From Thalassococcus profundi (GTDB lineage: Bacteria > Pseudomonadota > Alphaproteobacteria > Rhodobacterales > Rhodobacteraceae), in assembly GCF_003344785.1 (NCBI RefSeq), contig NZ_QPMK01000016.1, positions 1 through 64,000 on the forward strand: a stretch of 64,000 nt of DNA, given 5' to 3'. The notes under the pieces are model-generated. The model worked only from the letters and a program-made list of their open reading frames with translations, made no database searches and was not told the DNA's origin. The position numbers and the translations under genes are program-made. This document shows positions 53,670-62,319 of this stretch, one piece after another. Every line of letters starts with the position of its first letter. Position 1 is the stretch's first letter.

Positions 53670-55709
53670 CTACCGGCGCCAGAGATGCGCCTGGCTGGCA
53701 AACAGCCCCTGAAGTTTCGAGAGGCTTCGATTGAATGGCCCCGGAGAGGGGACGTCGCCCTGTTCCAGCCGGTCTGCGATGACCTCGACCGGGCAGGGCA
53801 GGCCCGTGACCGGATCACGGTAGCGCGGATAGGCGATGAGCGTCGCGTGCACCAGCCCCTCAAGGCTGGGCCGAGGGCCGGCGCGGCGGGCGGGCACCGG
53901 GCCAACGTCGCGCGTGAGGCCCCAACCTGCGTAGAAAGGCGCGCCAAGTGTCACCACGCGGCAGCCGCGCAAGAGCGCCTCGAACCCCATGAGCGAGGTC
54001 ATGGTCCAGACTTCGTCGACGCAGGACAGCAATGCGCCCGCATCGACCCCGCGCAGGGTCATGTCGGCGTGCGTTTCGGGATGATCGATCGCTCCGGTGC
54101 GCAAGCCGGCCTCGACGTCCGGATGCGGCTTCCACAGGATCACCGCCCCGGGGTTCGCGGCCCGTGCGCGTTCCAGCAGGTCGGCGTTGCGGCGTATGTC
54201 GGGGCTGCCCAGCAGGATCGAGGCGTCGTCCTCGACCTGTCCGGGCACGAGGATGCGATGACCGGGCGGCAGCGGCGGCACCGCACCGCCGAGGTTGTAT
54301 TTCGACAGCCCTCCCCGGGCGATGCGGCGGATGAGGGCGGCAGCGCGGTCGAGCTGATCGGCGGGCAGGTCGACCGAGGCGGCGATCAGCTGTTCCAGCC
54401 GCGACGCGCGGGTCGGATCGTAGTAGATGCCCAGGTCGTCGCAGACCAGCGACAGCGGGGGCACCAGTTCGGCGCCAAGCCCGCGCGAGCGGAGGAATCC
54501 GTCCTCTACGCGGGTGATAACCTCGCCCGGCGCGGCCTTGCCCGCCCAGACCATGCACGGGCGGTCGAGTGCATCGGCCCTGGCGCGGGCCTTCGCAGGG
54601 TCGTCTTCGAAGATCAGGCGCTTTTCGGCGCCGAAGAAGCGCTGTAGGGGCTCGCGTTTCCACAGGCGCATGCCGCTCGCGACCCAGCCGCGGCGGTCCT
54701 GCCGCCAGGCGGTGGCGCGGGCCTCGAGACCGGCCAGCACGTCTTCGATCTCGCACAGGCGGTCGCGATAGGGGTCATACCAGGCGGGGTAGAGGATCAT
54801 CGCGGCGGCGAAAAGCTGCGCGCGGGTCAGCTGGCGTTCGCGCCGCGGCACCGGGCGGTCGTCGTCGGTGAGCCCCCAGCCGGCGTAGAAGGGCTGGCCG
54901 AAGACGCGGGGCTTGTGACCGGCGAGGATCGCCTCGAAGCCCAGTTGCGAGGACACCGTGTAGACCCCCACCGCGCCGTCGAACAGCGCCCAGGGCGACA
55001 CCGGCCGGTCCAGAAGGCTGATCCGGTCGTTGCAGTCGGCGTCGATGAAATGCCCGGCGCGGTGGCCTGCGGCGGTTTCGGGATGTGTCTTTATGACGAC
55101 GCGGGCGCCGGGGTGTTCCTCTTGCGCAAAGACAAGCATCTCGCGGAACCGCCCGCGATCGGCGGCGCTGGCGCGGACCGAGGCATCGCCGCGGGTCTGG
55201 TCGATGACCAGCACGTAGCCCGGTTCGGGCAGAGGCGCGTCTGGATAGACGGCGGAATACTTGGTCAGATGCGCGCGGCGCAGCCAGTGCAGGGCGGCGC
55301 GGGCGCGGGCCATCAGCGCGGAATCGTCGAGCGGATGGGTCGCGAGCAGCGTTTCCAGCTCGGACGGCGTGGCGGGGTCGAAATGCACGCCGGCGCGGTC
55401 GATCAGCAGGCCTATCGGCGGCTCTCCGTCACGTCCGGGATGCAGCGAGCGCAGGAAGGCATCCTCGATCCGGATCAGCGGCGCGCCGTGGCGGGCGGCG
55501 ATGGCCTCGCCGCGGTGGGCGATGGGCGACTGGCCCCAGACGGCCACAGCATCACCGTCACGGGGCAGGCCCAGTGCCACGCGGTAGCCGGACAGCGACA
55601 GGATCCGGCGCAGGCGCGGCTGGGTCAGGAAACCGCCGTTGTAGACGCACAAACGCCGGGGAGTGCGGTCCCCGGCGTTCGCGTCGTCCTGCCCGCGTGC
55701 GGGCAGCAT
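53670..55709 (-). CDS. kpsC: Capsular polysaccharide Kdo transferase/export protein KpsC
   Basis: A 679-residue protein made of two similar halves, as in KpsC, a beta-Kdo glycosyltransferase that builds the lipid-linked start of group 2 capsules. Each half has an E-D-x-F-L-R-S motif (RIEDAFLRS, RVEDGFLRS), a KTHPE or KPHPD motif and QPFYAGWGLT or APFYAGWGLT. The start at MLPARGQDD lies 4 bases after the upstream export gene's stop; a longer frame would overlap that gene. It is the last gene of the capsule operon. Confidence 0.9.
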   Translation of the reverse strand: MLPARGQDDANAGDRTPRRLCVYNGGFLTQPRLRRILSLSGYRVALGLPRDGDAVAVWGQSPIAHRGEAIAARHGAPLIRIEDAFLRSLHPGRDGEPPIGLLIDRAGVHFDPATPSELETLLATHPLDDSALMARARAALHWLRRAHLTKYSAVYPDAPLPEPGYVLVIDQTRGDASVRASAADRGRFREMLVFAQEEHPGARVVIKTHPETAAGHRAGHFIDADCNDRISLLDRPVSPWALFDGAVGVYTVSSQLGFEAILAGHKPRVFGQPFYAGWGLTDDDRPVPRRERQLTRAQLFAAAMILYPAWYDPYRDRLCEIEDVLAGLEARATAWRQDRRGWVASGMRLWKREPLQRFFGAEKRLIFEDDPAKARARADALDRPCMVWAGKAAPGEVITRVEDGFLRSRGLGAELVPPLSLVCDDLGIYYDPTRASRLEQLIAASVDLPADQLDRAAALIRRIARGGLSKYNLGGAVPPLPPGHRILVPGQVEDDASILLGSPDIRRNADLLERARAANPGAVILWKPHPDVEAGLRTGAIDHPETHADMTLRGVDAGALLSCVDEVWTMTSLMGFEALLRGCRVVTLGAPFYAGWGLTRDVGPVPARRAGPRPSLEGLVHATLIAYPRYRDPVTGLPCPVEVIADRLEQGDVPSPGPFNRSLSKLQGLFASQAHLWRR

Positions 55710-55713
55710 GGGA

Positions 55714-56859
55714 TCAGATGCCTTCGAGGGCGGTGGAGGCCGTGGCGACCGTGCCAACCGCGCTGAGCGATCCTGTCAGGGCGGAAATCGTCTTGTCCCA
55801 CTGGGTGAACGGCGCTTCGGTCACGTAGAGCGTGTCGCCGTCGCGGACGACGAAATCGCGGGCCATGAACATGCCGTTGGGTTCGGTCAGGTCCAGAACA
55901 TAGACCAGCCGCTGCGCGCCGATGAGGTCGGTGCGGCCCATCACCTGGTTGGCGATCTCGGCGGGTTCGTTGCGGAAGATGAAGACGCCGGTGGGATCGG
56001 CCGAAGCGGTCAGCAGACCGCCGACCTGGGCAATCGCCTCGACCGCCGACAGGGTCTGCGTCTCGAACGGCACGCGGGCCTGGGTGCCGGTGGCGCCAAG
56101 CGCCGTGAAGGCGCGGGTGTCTTCCTCGACCAGGATCTTGTCGCCGCCGCGCAGGGCGATGTCCATGGCCGGGTTCTCGTAGAGATCCTGGAACCAGATC
56201 TTGCCGGTCTGACCGCCACGCTGGACGGTGACCTGTGCGATCTCGGGCCGGATGGTCACGCCGCCCGCCCGTGCCAGCATCGACGACAGGGTGCGGGTCG
56301 GACGTTCGATGGCATAGACGCCCTGGCCGCCGACAGCGCCGGCAAGGCTCACGGTCGAGCCGTCCCCGGCGATGCGGCGCACCTGCACCTGCGGATCGGG
56401 GGTCTGTTCCTCGAGCTTGGAGGTGATGATCCGGCGGATCGCTTCGGGCGAATTGCCCGATGCCTTGATGCGGCCAGCGTAGGGCACGAAGATGAAACCC
56501 GATCCGTCGACCTGCACCTCTTCGAGGATGGTGGAGTTCGACGCCTCGCCGGACAGCAGCCCGTCATCGACGTTTTCCCAGATCGTCAGGCCCAGGGTGT
56601 CGCCGGGGTTGATCACGTCCGATCCGACCACGCCGGCACTCTGGAAGGTCTCGCTGAAGCCGAGCGCCGGCACCACGGCGGTGGCGCGGGTCACGCGGTC
56701 GTTGACCGACACGACGAAGGCGTCGCCCTGGCGTTGTACCGATCCGGCAAAGATTTCGCGTTTTGTGGGGCCAACGCGCGGCAGGCCGCAGGATGCCAGA
56801 ATCGACACCGCGGCCAGCAGGGCGATCGCTCTCGCCCGACGGGTGGGGGAGGTATTCAC
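55714..56859 (-). CDS. Polysaccharide export outer-membrane lipoprotein (Wza/KpsD type)
   Basis: A 381-residue lipoprotein. A signal peptide with lipobox (LLAAVSILASC, Cys at about residue 24) is followed by a poly-export domain (PGDTLGLTIWENVDDGLLSG) and SLBB-type repeats (VSLAGAVGGQGVYAIERPTR, LARAGGVTIRPEIAQV). It should form the outer-membrane channel for capsule export. It lies between kpsS and kpsC. Confidence 0.88.
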   Translation of the reverse strand: MNTSPTRRARAIALLAAVSILASCGLPRVGPTKREIFAGSVQRQGDAFVVSVNDRVTRATAVVPALGFSETFQSAGVVGSDVINPGDTLGLTIWENVDDGLLSGEASNSTILEEVQVDGSGFIFVPYAGRIKASGNSPEAIRRIITSKLEEQTPDPQVQVRRIAGDGSTVSLAGAVGGQGVYAIERPTRTLSSMLARAGGVTIRPEIAQVTVQRGGQTGKIWFQDLYENPAMDIALRGGDKILVEEDTRAFTALGATGTQARVPFETQTLSAVEAIAQVGGLLTASADPTGVFIFRNEPAEIANQVMGRTDLIGAQRLVYVLDLTEPNGMFMARDFVVRDGDTLYVTEAPFTQWDKTISALTGSLSAVGTVATASTALEGI

Positions 56860-56955
56860 TGCTCGGTCTCCTCGACCTGTTATTGTTCTGCCTCAGGTTT
56901 TTCTTTTAACCTACGGGACTCCTGCCCAAAAAGCCAGTCGCAGGTATTCGGCGCC

Positions 56956-58248
56956 CTAACGGACGACGCGCAACTGTTGCCTTGGAGCCGCGGTTCCGAG
57001 CAGCAGCGCGTCGTAGGGATCGTCCTCTGCCAGCATCATATCGACCACATGCCGCAGCAGTTGCCGGCGCCCGCGCGCCGAGTAGAAGCCGCCGGGAAGC
57101 TGCGATGTTTCCAGCAGGTAACGGCGGTAATCCTTGTAGGCGCGGTTGTCCGGACGGGCGGGAGTGGCGAAGAATTCGGCCAGCGGCTGGTCCGAGACGA
57201 ACTCCGGCTTGGCATAGACCGCGTCGCCGAAGACCTTGAGCGGAATCCCGCGCCAGAGCACCTGCTGGGCGGCGGTGGAATTCACCGTCACGGCGGTGCG
57301 CGCGTCGTTCAGAAGCTGCGCCAGCTTGCCGCCGCGCACGAAGTGCACCCGGTCCGAGACGCCATGCGCCTTGGCGAAGTCGCGGATCGCGCGGCGCACC
57401 GGCACACGGCCGTCCTCGAGCGGATGCGCCTTGAAGACCAGGTGATGATGCCCCGGCGCGCCCTTGGCGAAGCCCTCGATCACCAGTCCGAGGAAATCGG
57501 TCATGGTGGAGAAGGGCGAATGCATCTGGAACGAGCTGTCGTGTTCCAGTTGCAGCAGTGCCAGGTGATAGGGGAAGCCGCCCAGCCGGATGCGCTGGGT
57601 GGCGACGATCCGGTCGAGCGCCGTCAGCGGCAGGGTCAGCAGGCGTTTGACGTAGAGCCGGAACTCCTGCGCCACGGCGAGGCTGCGGTGCGGGCGGAAG
57701 TTGCGGTAATCGCCGTTCCGGAACATCACGAACCAGTGGTAGAGCGCGCCGTAGAAGATGTGGTGGCGCATGTCGCCCCAATGCGCGGGCGGCAGCGGCG
57801 CCTCCATGTCGGACTGGCGCAGGGCGTCCTGCATCTGCGCGATGGACATCTCTGTCAGCCGCGAATGGCCGTTCGATCCGCCCCGTTCGTAGGTCACCCA
57901 GTAGGGGCGCATGTAGCCTTCCTCGAAGACATGCACGGTGACGCCGCGGGCGTGGGCGGCGGCGACGGCCTCGGCGTGGATCGAGCGCGTGTCGCCGTAG
58001 AGCACGATGTCGGTGACGCGGCGCTCGGTCAGCAGGGCGCCGATATGGGCGGGCCAGTCCTCGGTCGTGCCGCGGTAGGGCAGGTAGCTTGCGGAGTGGA
58101 ACCAGAAGGCGCGGTCGCCGGCGTTGAACCCGACGCGCCAGACCTCGGCGCCGGTCTTGCGCAGCATCTTGCCCAGCTTTGAAAAGAACGGCCCGTGCGG
58201 CCCCTGCAGGAACAAGAAGACCCGTTTCTGTCCGGTTGCGTTGCTCAT
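56956..58248 (-). CDS. kpsS: Capsular polysaccharide Kdo transferase/export protein KpsS
   Basis: A 430-residue KpsS-like protein that adds the first Kdo to the phosphatidylglycerol anchor of group 2 capsules. Signs are FLFLQGPHGPFFSKLGKMLR at the start, FEEGYMRPYWVTYERGGSNG, KAHPLEDGR and VNSTAAQQVLWRGIPLKVFG near the end. It is the first gene of the kpsS-wza-kpsC operon. No ABC transporter genes (kpsMT) are adjacent in the window. Confidence 0.88.
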   Translation of the reverse strand: MSNATGQKRVFLFLQGPHGPFFSKLGKMLRKTGAEVWRVGFNAGDRAFWFHSASYLPYRGTTEDWPAHIGALLTERRVTDIVLYGDTRSIHAEAVAAAHARGVTVHVFEEGYMRPYWVTYERGGSNGHSRLTEMSIAQMQDALRQSDMEAPLPPAHWGDMRHHIFYGALYHWFVMFRNGDYRNFRPHRSLAVAQEFRLYVKRLLTLPLTALDRIVATQRIRLGGFPYHLALLQLEHDSSFQMHSPFSTMTDFLGLVIEGFAKGAPGHHHLVFKAHPLEDGRVPVRRAIRDFAKAHGVSDRVHFVRGGKLAQLLNDARTAVTVNSTAAQQVLWRGIPLKVFGDAVYAKPEFVSDQPLAEFFATPARPDNRAYKDYRRYLLETSQLPGGFYSARGRRQLLRHVVDMMLAEDDPYDALLLGTAAPRQQLRVVR

Positions 58249-58350
58249 ATCGACAGGCTATCCCTCCGCTCGGATCAGGTGTAGCGCCTGAAGGCGGCGA
58301 AAATAAGGCCCCATTGCCTTGCGGCGGGAGGGCCCGAAAGGGGCAGAGCC

Positions 58351-58938
58351 ATGTTTACCGGCATCATCACCGACATCGGCGAGGTCCGGTCGCTGGAGCA
58401 GCGCGGCGACCTGGGCGCGCGGATCGCCACGCAATACGACACCGCCGGGATCGAGATCGGTGCCTCCATCGCGTGCAACGGCGTGTGCCTGACGGTCGTG
58501 GCCCTGGGCAGCGACTGGTTCGACGTGCAGATCAGCGCCGAGACGGTGAGCAAGACCAACATCGGCGCCTGGTCGGTGGGCTACCGGGTGAACCTTGAGC
58601 GCGCGCTCAGGGTGGGCGACGAACTGGGCGGGCATATCGTGTCCGGGCACGTGGACGGGCAGGCCGAGGTGATCCGGGTGGCCGAGGAGGGCGACAGCAC
58701 CCGCGTCACCCTGCGTGCCCCCGAGGCGCTGGCGCGGTTCATCGCGCCCAAGGGGTCGGTGGCGCTGAACGGCACCTCGCTCACGGTGAACGAGGTCGAG
58801 GGCCGCGACTTCGGCATCAACTTCATCCCGCACACCAAGGTGGCGACGACCTGGGGCGACGTGCAGGAAGGCGACATGGTCAACCTCGAAATCGACACTC
58901 TGGCGCGCTACGTGGCGCGGCTGGCGGAGATGTCCTGA
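58351..58938 (+). CDS. ribE: Riboflavin synthase alpha subunit
   Basis: A 195-residue two-barrel enzyme that turns two lumazines into riboflavin. MFTGIITDIGEVRSLEQRG at the start, NGVCLTVVALG and GHIVSGHVDGQAEV in the first barrel, ALNGTSLTVNEVEG and FIPHTKVATTWG in the second are all diagnostic. Both lumazine-binding repeats are present. No other rib gene is adjacent. It is divergent from the capsule operon. Confidence 0.95.
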   Translation: MFTGIITDIGEVRSLEQRGDLGARIATQYDTAGIEIGASIACNGVCLTVVALGSDWFDVQISAETVSKTNIGAWSVGYRVNLERALRVGDELGGHIVSGHVDGQAEVIRVAEEGDSTRVTLRAPEALARFIAPKGSVALNGTSLTVNEVEGRDFGINFIPHTKVATTWGDVQEGDMVNLEIDTLARYVARLAEMS

Positions 58939-59028
58939 CGGCGGTGGAGCCGTTCATCGTGGGGGCGGAGAGGCGCCGTCCGCTGCGCTTTTTGCGGATC
59001 GGGGCAACGGAATCGCCCTTCGGGCGAT

Positions 59029-59079
59029 ACGAGAGACGCTGTCTCTCGTGCTCTCTGGAGGTTTATCGGCAAGATGAAG
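59029..59079 (-). repeat. Class A intergenic hairpin element, copy 6
   Basis: On the minus strand: box CTTCATCTTGCCGATAAACC, then TCCAGAGAGC and the perfect 9-bp hairpin ACGAGAGAC / GTCTCTCGT with loop AGC (59029-59049). Nearly identical to copy 3. It lies between convergent genes, 6 bases from the MFS stop, so it may act as terminator. Confidence 0.75.
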
Positions 59080-59084
59080 GCGGA

Positions 59085-60251
59085 TCAGGCTCGGGCGCGG
59101 CGCGCGCGGGCCAGCGCGAGGTGCAGGCCGAGACCTGCGAGATAGGCGGTCATCACCGCCAGCAGCCCCGCGGTGGCGCCGCCCAGTCCGAGGATCGCGA
59201 GCAGCAGCGGCATGCCCAGCAGGTTGCCGACATTTCCCATCTGCGCGAGCGCGCCGTTGGCCAGGGCCCGGTCGGCGGGGTCGGAAGCCAGTTCGGGCAC
59301 CGCCGCGAAGCTGGCCGATTGCACCAACGCCAGCGCGGCAAAGAGCGCGAAGACCGGCCAGAGGGGGCCCGGCAGGGCCAGAAGCGCGGCGACCGCGATG
59401 GCGGAGGCGGCGAAGCCCAGCAGGATCACCTGCACCGCACTCAGCTTGCGCAGCAGGGCCACCCCCAGCGTCAGCGCCACCGCGATCGAGGTCAGCGGCA
59501 GCGCGCCCAGCAGCCAGCCGGGCGAGGACGGCTCCATGACCGCCGGAAGCAGCGTCAGCAGCGACACGAAGGTCAGCGTGTAGCAGAGCCAGCCGAGGGC
59601 CGGGGCGCTGAGCGCCGGCGAGCGGTAGATCGCCGCGTGGCGTGCCAGGACCGCGCGCCAGGTCAGGGGGTCGGTGACCCGCACGAGGCGGGCGGTCGGC
59701 AACAGGACCGAGAGCCAGAGCGCCATGGCGGCCATCCAGGCGCCGTGCAGCGCGAAGAGCGCGCCGGGGCCGTGGCTGTCGACCAGCGGCAGGCCGGCCC
59801 AGGCGAAGAGCGCGAAGGCGACACCGAAGAAGGTGGACCAGAGCGTCAGCGCCGCGCCGCGCCAGCGGTCCGCGACCGTCTCGGAGATCAGCGTCGGCGC
59901 CGCGACGACGATCACCAGGTGGGACAGCCCTTCGACCAGCCGCGTCGCCAGCAGCGCCCCGAGCCCCGGCAGGATCGCTTGCGCCAGCGACAGCGCCGCG
60001 CCGAGCCAAAGCCCCCAGAGCAGCATCCGCCGCAGACCCAGCCGGGCCACGATCATGCCGGCGACGACACCCAGGAGCGCGCCGAGCAGGGAAATCAGCG
60101 ACACGGCCAGGCCCAGGCTCGTCCCGGCCTGCGGGTAAAGCGCCTGCAGCGCCGGGAAGGCGACGGCGATCTTGGCGAACTGCCCGGCGGCCCCAAGGCC
60201 CGCGAGCCAGAGCACGACGACGGTCAGGGCAGGGTCGGCGGGCCGGGTCAT
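59085..60251 (-). CDS. Major facilitator superfamily transporter
   Basis: A 388-residue protein with 12 predicted membrane segments. MFS hallmarks: GMIVARLGLRRMLLWG between segments 2 and 3, and a shortened central loop. The substrate is unknown. The start at MTRPADPAL follows AGGAC; the frame upstream runs into a class B repeat and was rejected. Its 3' end meets a class A repeat. Confidence 0.85.
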   Translation of the reverse strand: MTRPADPALTVVVLWLAGLGAAGQFAKIAVAFPALQALYPQAGTSLGLAVSLISLLGALLGVVAGMIVARLGLRRMLLWGLWLGAALSLAQAILPGLGALLATRLVEGLSHLVIVVAAPTLISETVADRWRGAALTLWSTFFGVAFALFAWAGLPLVDSHGPGALFALHGAWMAAMALWLSVLLPTARLVRVTDPLTWRAVLARHAAIYRSPALSAPALGWLCYTLTFVSLLTLLPAVMEPSSPGWLLGALPLTSIAVALTLGVALLRKLSAVQVILLGFAASAIAVAALLALPGPLWPVFALFAALALVQSASFAAVPELASDPADRALANGALAQMGNVGNLLGMPLLLAILGLGGATAGLLAVMTAYLAGLGLHLALARARRARA

Positions 60252-60301
60252 GGCGTCCTGATGCCACAGCGCGGCGCGGCCCGCCAGAGCGCGCGCCTGT
60301 G

Positions 60302-60362
60302 CTTCTCCGGTTTTCAATAACCCTCGGGGGAGTCCGCCCTGGCGGACGGGGGCAGAGCCCCC
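60302..60362 (+). repeat. Class B intergenic element with two hairpins, copy 2
   Basis: CTTCTCCGGTTTTCAATAAC and CCTCGGGGGA are followed by hairpin 1, GTCCGC / GCGGAC with loop CCTG (60332-60347), and hairpin 2, GGGGGC / GCCCCC with loop AGA (60348-60362). Hairpin 2 is identical to that of the copy at 47503. It lies between soxT and the MFS gene. Confidence 0.75.
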
Positions 60363-60375
60363 AGCGGTGCCGGCG

Positions 60376-61434
60376 TCACTCGGCCGGCTGGAACCCTTCG
60401 ATCAGCTGGCGCAATCCGAACGCGGCGCCGGCAAAGATCGCGGCGAAGGTCACCGGCGCGGACCAAGCCAGCACCGAAAAGGCCGACAGCCCCTGTCCGA
60501 TGGTGCAGCCGAGCGCCACGACCGCGCCCACGCCCATCAGCGCCGCGCCGACGATCTGCCGGCGCAGCTCGCGCGGGTCCTCGCAGGCCTCCCAGCGGAA
60601 GTGGCCCTTGATCAGCGACCCGGCGAAAGCGCCGATCCAGACCCCGGCGACGGAGCCCACGGCAAAGCTCACCGGCCGGACCGAGCCGGTCATCCACCAC
60701 AGGATCGCCTCGCCCAGCGGCGCGGAAAAGCTGTGCGACACCGGCGCGATCGGCTCGAAGCCGTGGGCGCGGATATAGCTCGTCCCGGCCCATCCGGTCA
60801 GGATCGCGGCGCCGACGATTGCGGCCCAGAAGACCGTGCCGGGCGTTTGCCAGAGCGCTTTCGAGGCCAGCGACGCCGCCAGCAGTGCCAGTCCAAGGGC
60901 GATCCCGATCGCCGGGGCGCCCAGGCCGGTCAGGCGGGCCAGCCCGTGCGCAATGCCGGGCAGCCGGTCGTCGGTCACCGCGTCGATGGGAAAGAGCGCG
61001 GCGCGCAGCGGTGCGAGGGGCCCGCTGACTGTGGCATAGGCGGCGACGCCCATGACCAGCACGATGACGAAGCTGCGCAGATCGCCGCCGCCCAGCCGGG
61101 CCAGCGCGCCGTAGCCGCAGTTGCCCGCCAGCGCCATGCCGTAGCCGAAGGCCAACCCGCCCAGGACCGACCCGAGCGGGTTCCAGTGCAGCCCGAGGTA
61201 GAGTGTGTCAGCCGCAGGAAGCGCCCCGGTCGCGATCAGCGCGAAGGTGCCGACGATCGCGACGCCGATGGCGATGCCCCACATGCGCAGCCGCAGGTCC
61301 GACCCGCCGTAGAGTCTGTCCTCGATGGCGCCCAGGGTGCAGAAGCGGCCCAGCCGCGCCGCGAGGCCCAGCAGGATGCCGCCCACGACGCCGACCAGCG
61401 CCGAAGCGCCGTATTCTCCGATCAGGTCGATCAT
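60376..61434 (-). CDS. soxT: YeeE/YedE-family sulfur transporter (SoxT-like)
   Basis: A 352-residue membrane protein with about nine to ten segments and the conserved Cys sites of thiosulfate/sulfur importers: GRFCTLGAIED, GNCGYGAL and LGCTIGQG. Such cysteines relay the thiosulfate ion. It lies downstream of soxS and soxR, as in other alphaproteobacterial sox loci that carry soxT. Imports a sulfur species needed for Sox induction or for cytoplasmic use; which of these is inference. Confidence 0.85.
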   Translation of the reverse strand: MIDLIGEYGASALVGVVGGILLGLAARLGRFCTLGAIEDRLYGGSDLRLRMWGIAIGVAIVGTFALIATGALPAADTLYLGLHWNPLGSVLGGLAFGYGMALAGNCGYGALARLGGGDLRSFVIVLVMGVAAYATVSGPLAPLRAALFPIDAVTDDRLPGIAHGLARLTGLGAPAIGIALGLALLAASLASKALWQTPGTVFWAAIVGAAILTGWAGTSYIRAHGFEPIAPVSHSFSAPLGEAILWWMTGSVRPVSFAVGSVAGVWIGAFAGSLIKGHFRWEACEDPRELRRQIVGAALMGVGAVVALGCTIGQGLSAFSVLAWSAPVTFAAIFAGAAFGLRQLIEGFQPAE

Positions 61435-61497
61435 GCCGGGGCCCTCCCTCTGCCCAGACAGTCCGGCGCGGTTCCCGCGCGCCCCGTATGCGTGGTG

Positions 61498-61836
61498 TCA
61501 GTCGTCGTTGCAGAAGAGCTCGTAGACGCATTCGAGCATCTTGCGCGGCTTGTCGTCGGCGAGGCGGTAGTAGATCGCCTTGCCGTCGCGGCGCGGCACC
61601 ACCAGCCCCTCGAGCCGCAGGCGCGACAATTGCTGGCTGACTGCGGCCTGGCGGGCCGACAGCAGGTCCTCGAGCTCGGTCACGGATTTCTCGCCCGACA
61701 CCAAGTGGCAAAGGATCATCAGCCGCCCCTCGTGGCTGATCGCCTTGAGAAAGGCCGAGGCTGCGGTGGCCTTTTCGAGGATCCTGTCGAATTCCTCTTC
61801 GCTCATGTCGTCGCGCAGAACGGGCAGGGCGGTCAT
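61498..61836 (-). CDS. soxR: ArsR-family sulfur-sensing repressor SoxR
   Basis: A 112-residue winged-helix repressor. HEGRLMILCHLVSGEKSV holds Cys43; the recognition helix region is RQAAVSQQLSRLRLEGLV; Cys103 and Cys109 lie at the C-terminus. Cys43 paired with Cys109 would match the dithiol sensor of SqrR/BigR-type regulators that react with persulfides. It is 4 bases downstream of soxS. ATTC-N8-GAAT-type boxes lie at 62283 and 63681. Confidence 0.9.
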   Translation of the reverse strand: MTALPVLRDDMSEEEFDRILEKATAASAFLKAISHEGRLMILCHLVSGEKSVTELEDLLSARQAAVSQQLSRLRLEGLVVPRRDGKAIYYRLADDKPRKMLECVYELFCNDD

Positions 61837-61840
61837 GGCA

Positions 61841-62245
61841 TCATCCCTCAGAGTCGGTCACGGGGGTCGCGGCAGAGACATCAGGTTCGAAACCCGCGTG
61901 TTCGGCCAGCATCATCGACAGCAGGCCCCAGAAGAAATCCGCGCCCGGGTAGCCTTCGATGCGGGCCTGTTCGGTGCCGTCCTCGACCAGGATGAAGGTC
62001 GGGGTGAAATTCACCTTGCGGTCATAGGTGATTCCCTCGGGTGGGCCGTCGCGCAGATCGGCGCGCAGAAGCGGCGCGTGCCGGCCTTCGCGGGTCTTGG
62101 GGTAGGCCTCGGCGATCTCTTCGTCCCAGCGCTCGCAGTAGACACAGCCGGGCTGTTCGACCATGACGAGCCGCGGCTCTGCCAGGGCAGTGACCGGAGC
62201 GAATGCCCAGAGGACAAGGACGGGCAGGGCGAATGTGCGCAGCAT
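61841..62245 (-). CDS. soxS: Periplasmic thioredoxin-like protein SoxS
   Basis: A 134-residue protein with a signal peptide (MLRTFALPVLVLWAFAPVTA) and a thioredoxin fold with the active site QPGCVYCERW and cis-Pro segment VNFTPTFILVEDG. SoxS keeps SoxY reduced and active in the periplasm. The start was set at MLRTFALP so that the signal peptide begins directly. It is divergent from soxV and followed by soxR. Confidence 0.88.
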   Translation of the reverse strand: MLRTFALPVLVLWAFAPVTALAEPRLVMVEQPGCVYCERWDEEIAEAYPKTREGRHAPLLRADLRDGPPEGITYDRKVNFTPTFILVEDGTEQARIEGYPGADFFWGLLSMMLAEHAGFEPDVSAATPVTDSEG

Positions 62246-62282
62246 CGGACTTCTGTTTGACCTTCTTCGGTTGCACAACGTA

Positions 62283-62298
62283 ATATGAATATGTGAAT
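62283..62298. promoter_or_regulatory. SoxR-type operator between soxS and soxV (degenerate)
   Basis: ATAT-N8-GAAT (ATATGAATATGTGAAT) in the AT-rich divergent promoter region. It shares the right half and the TGTGAAT end with the perfect ATTC-N8-GAAT box upstream of soxX. It lies 38 bases before soxS and 22 bases before soxV, so one repressor could control both. Confidence 0.5.
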
Positions 62299-62319
62299 TA
62301 AACAAGGAGCCCGTCGCCC

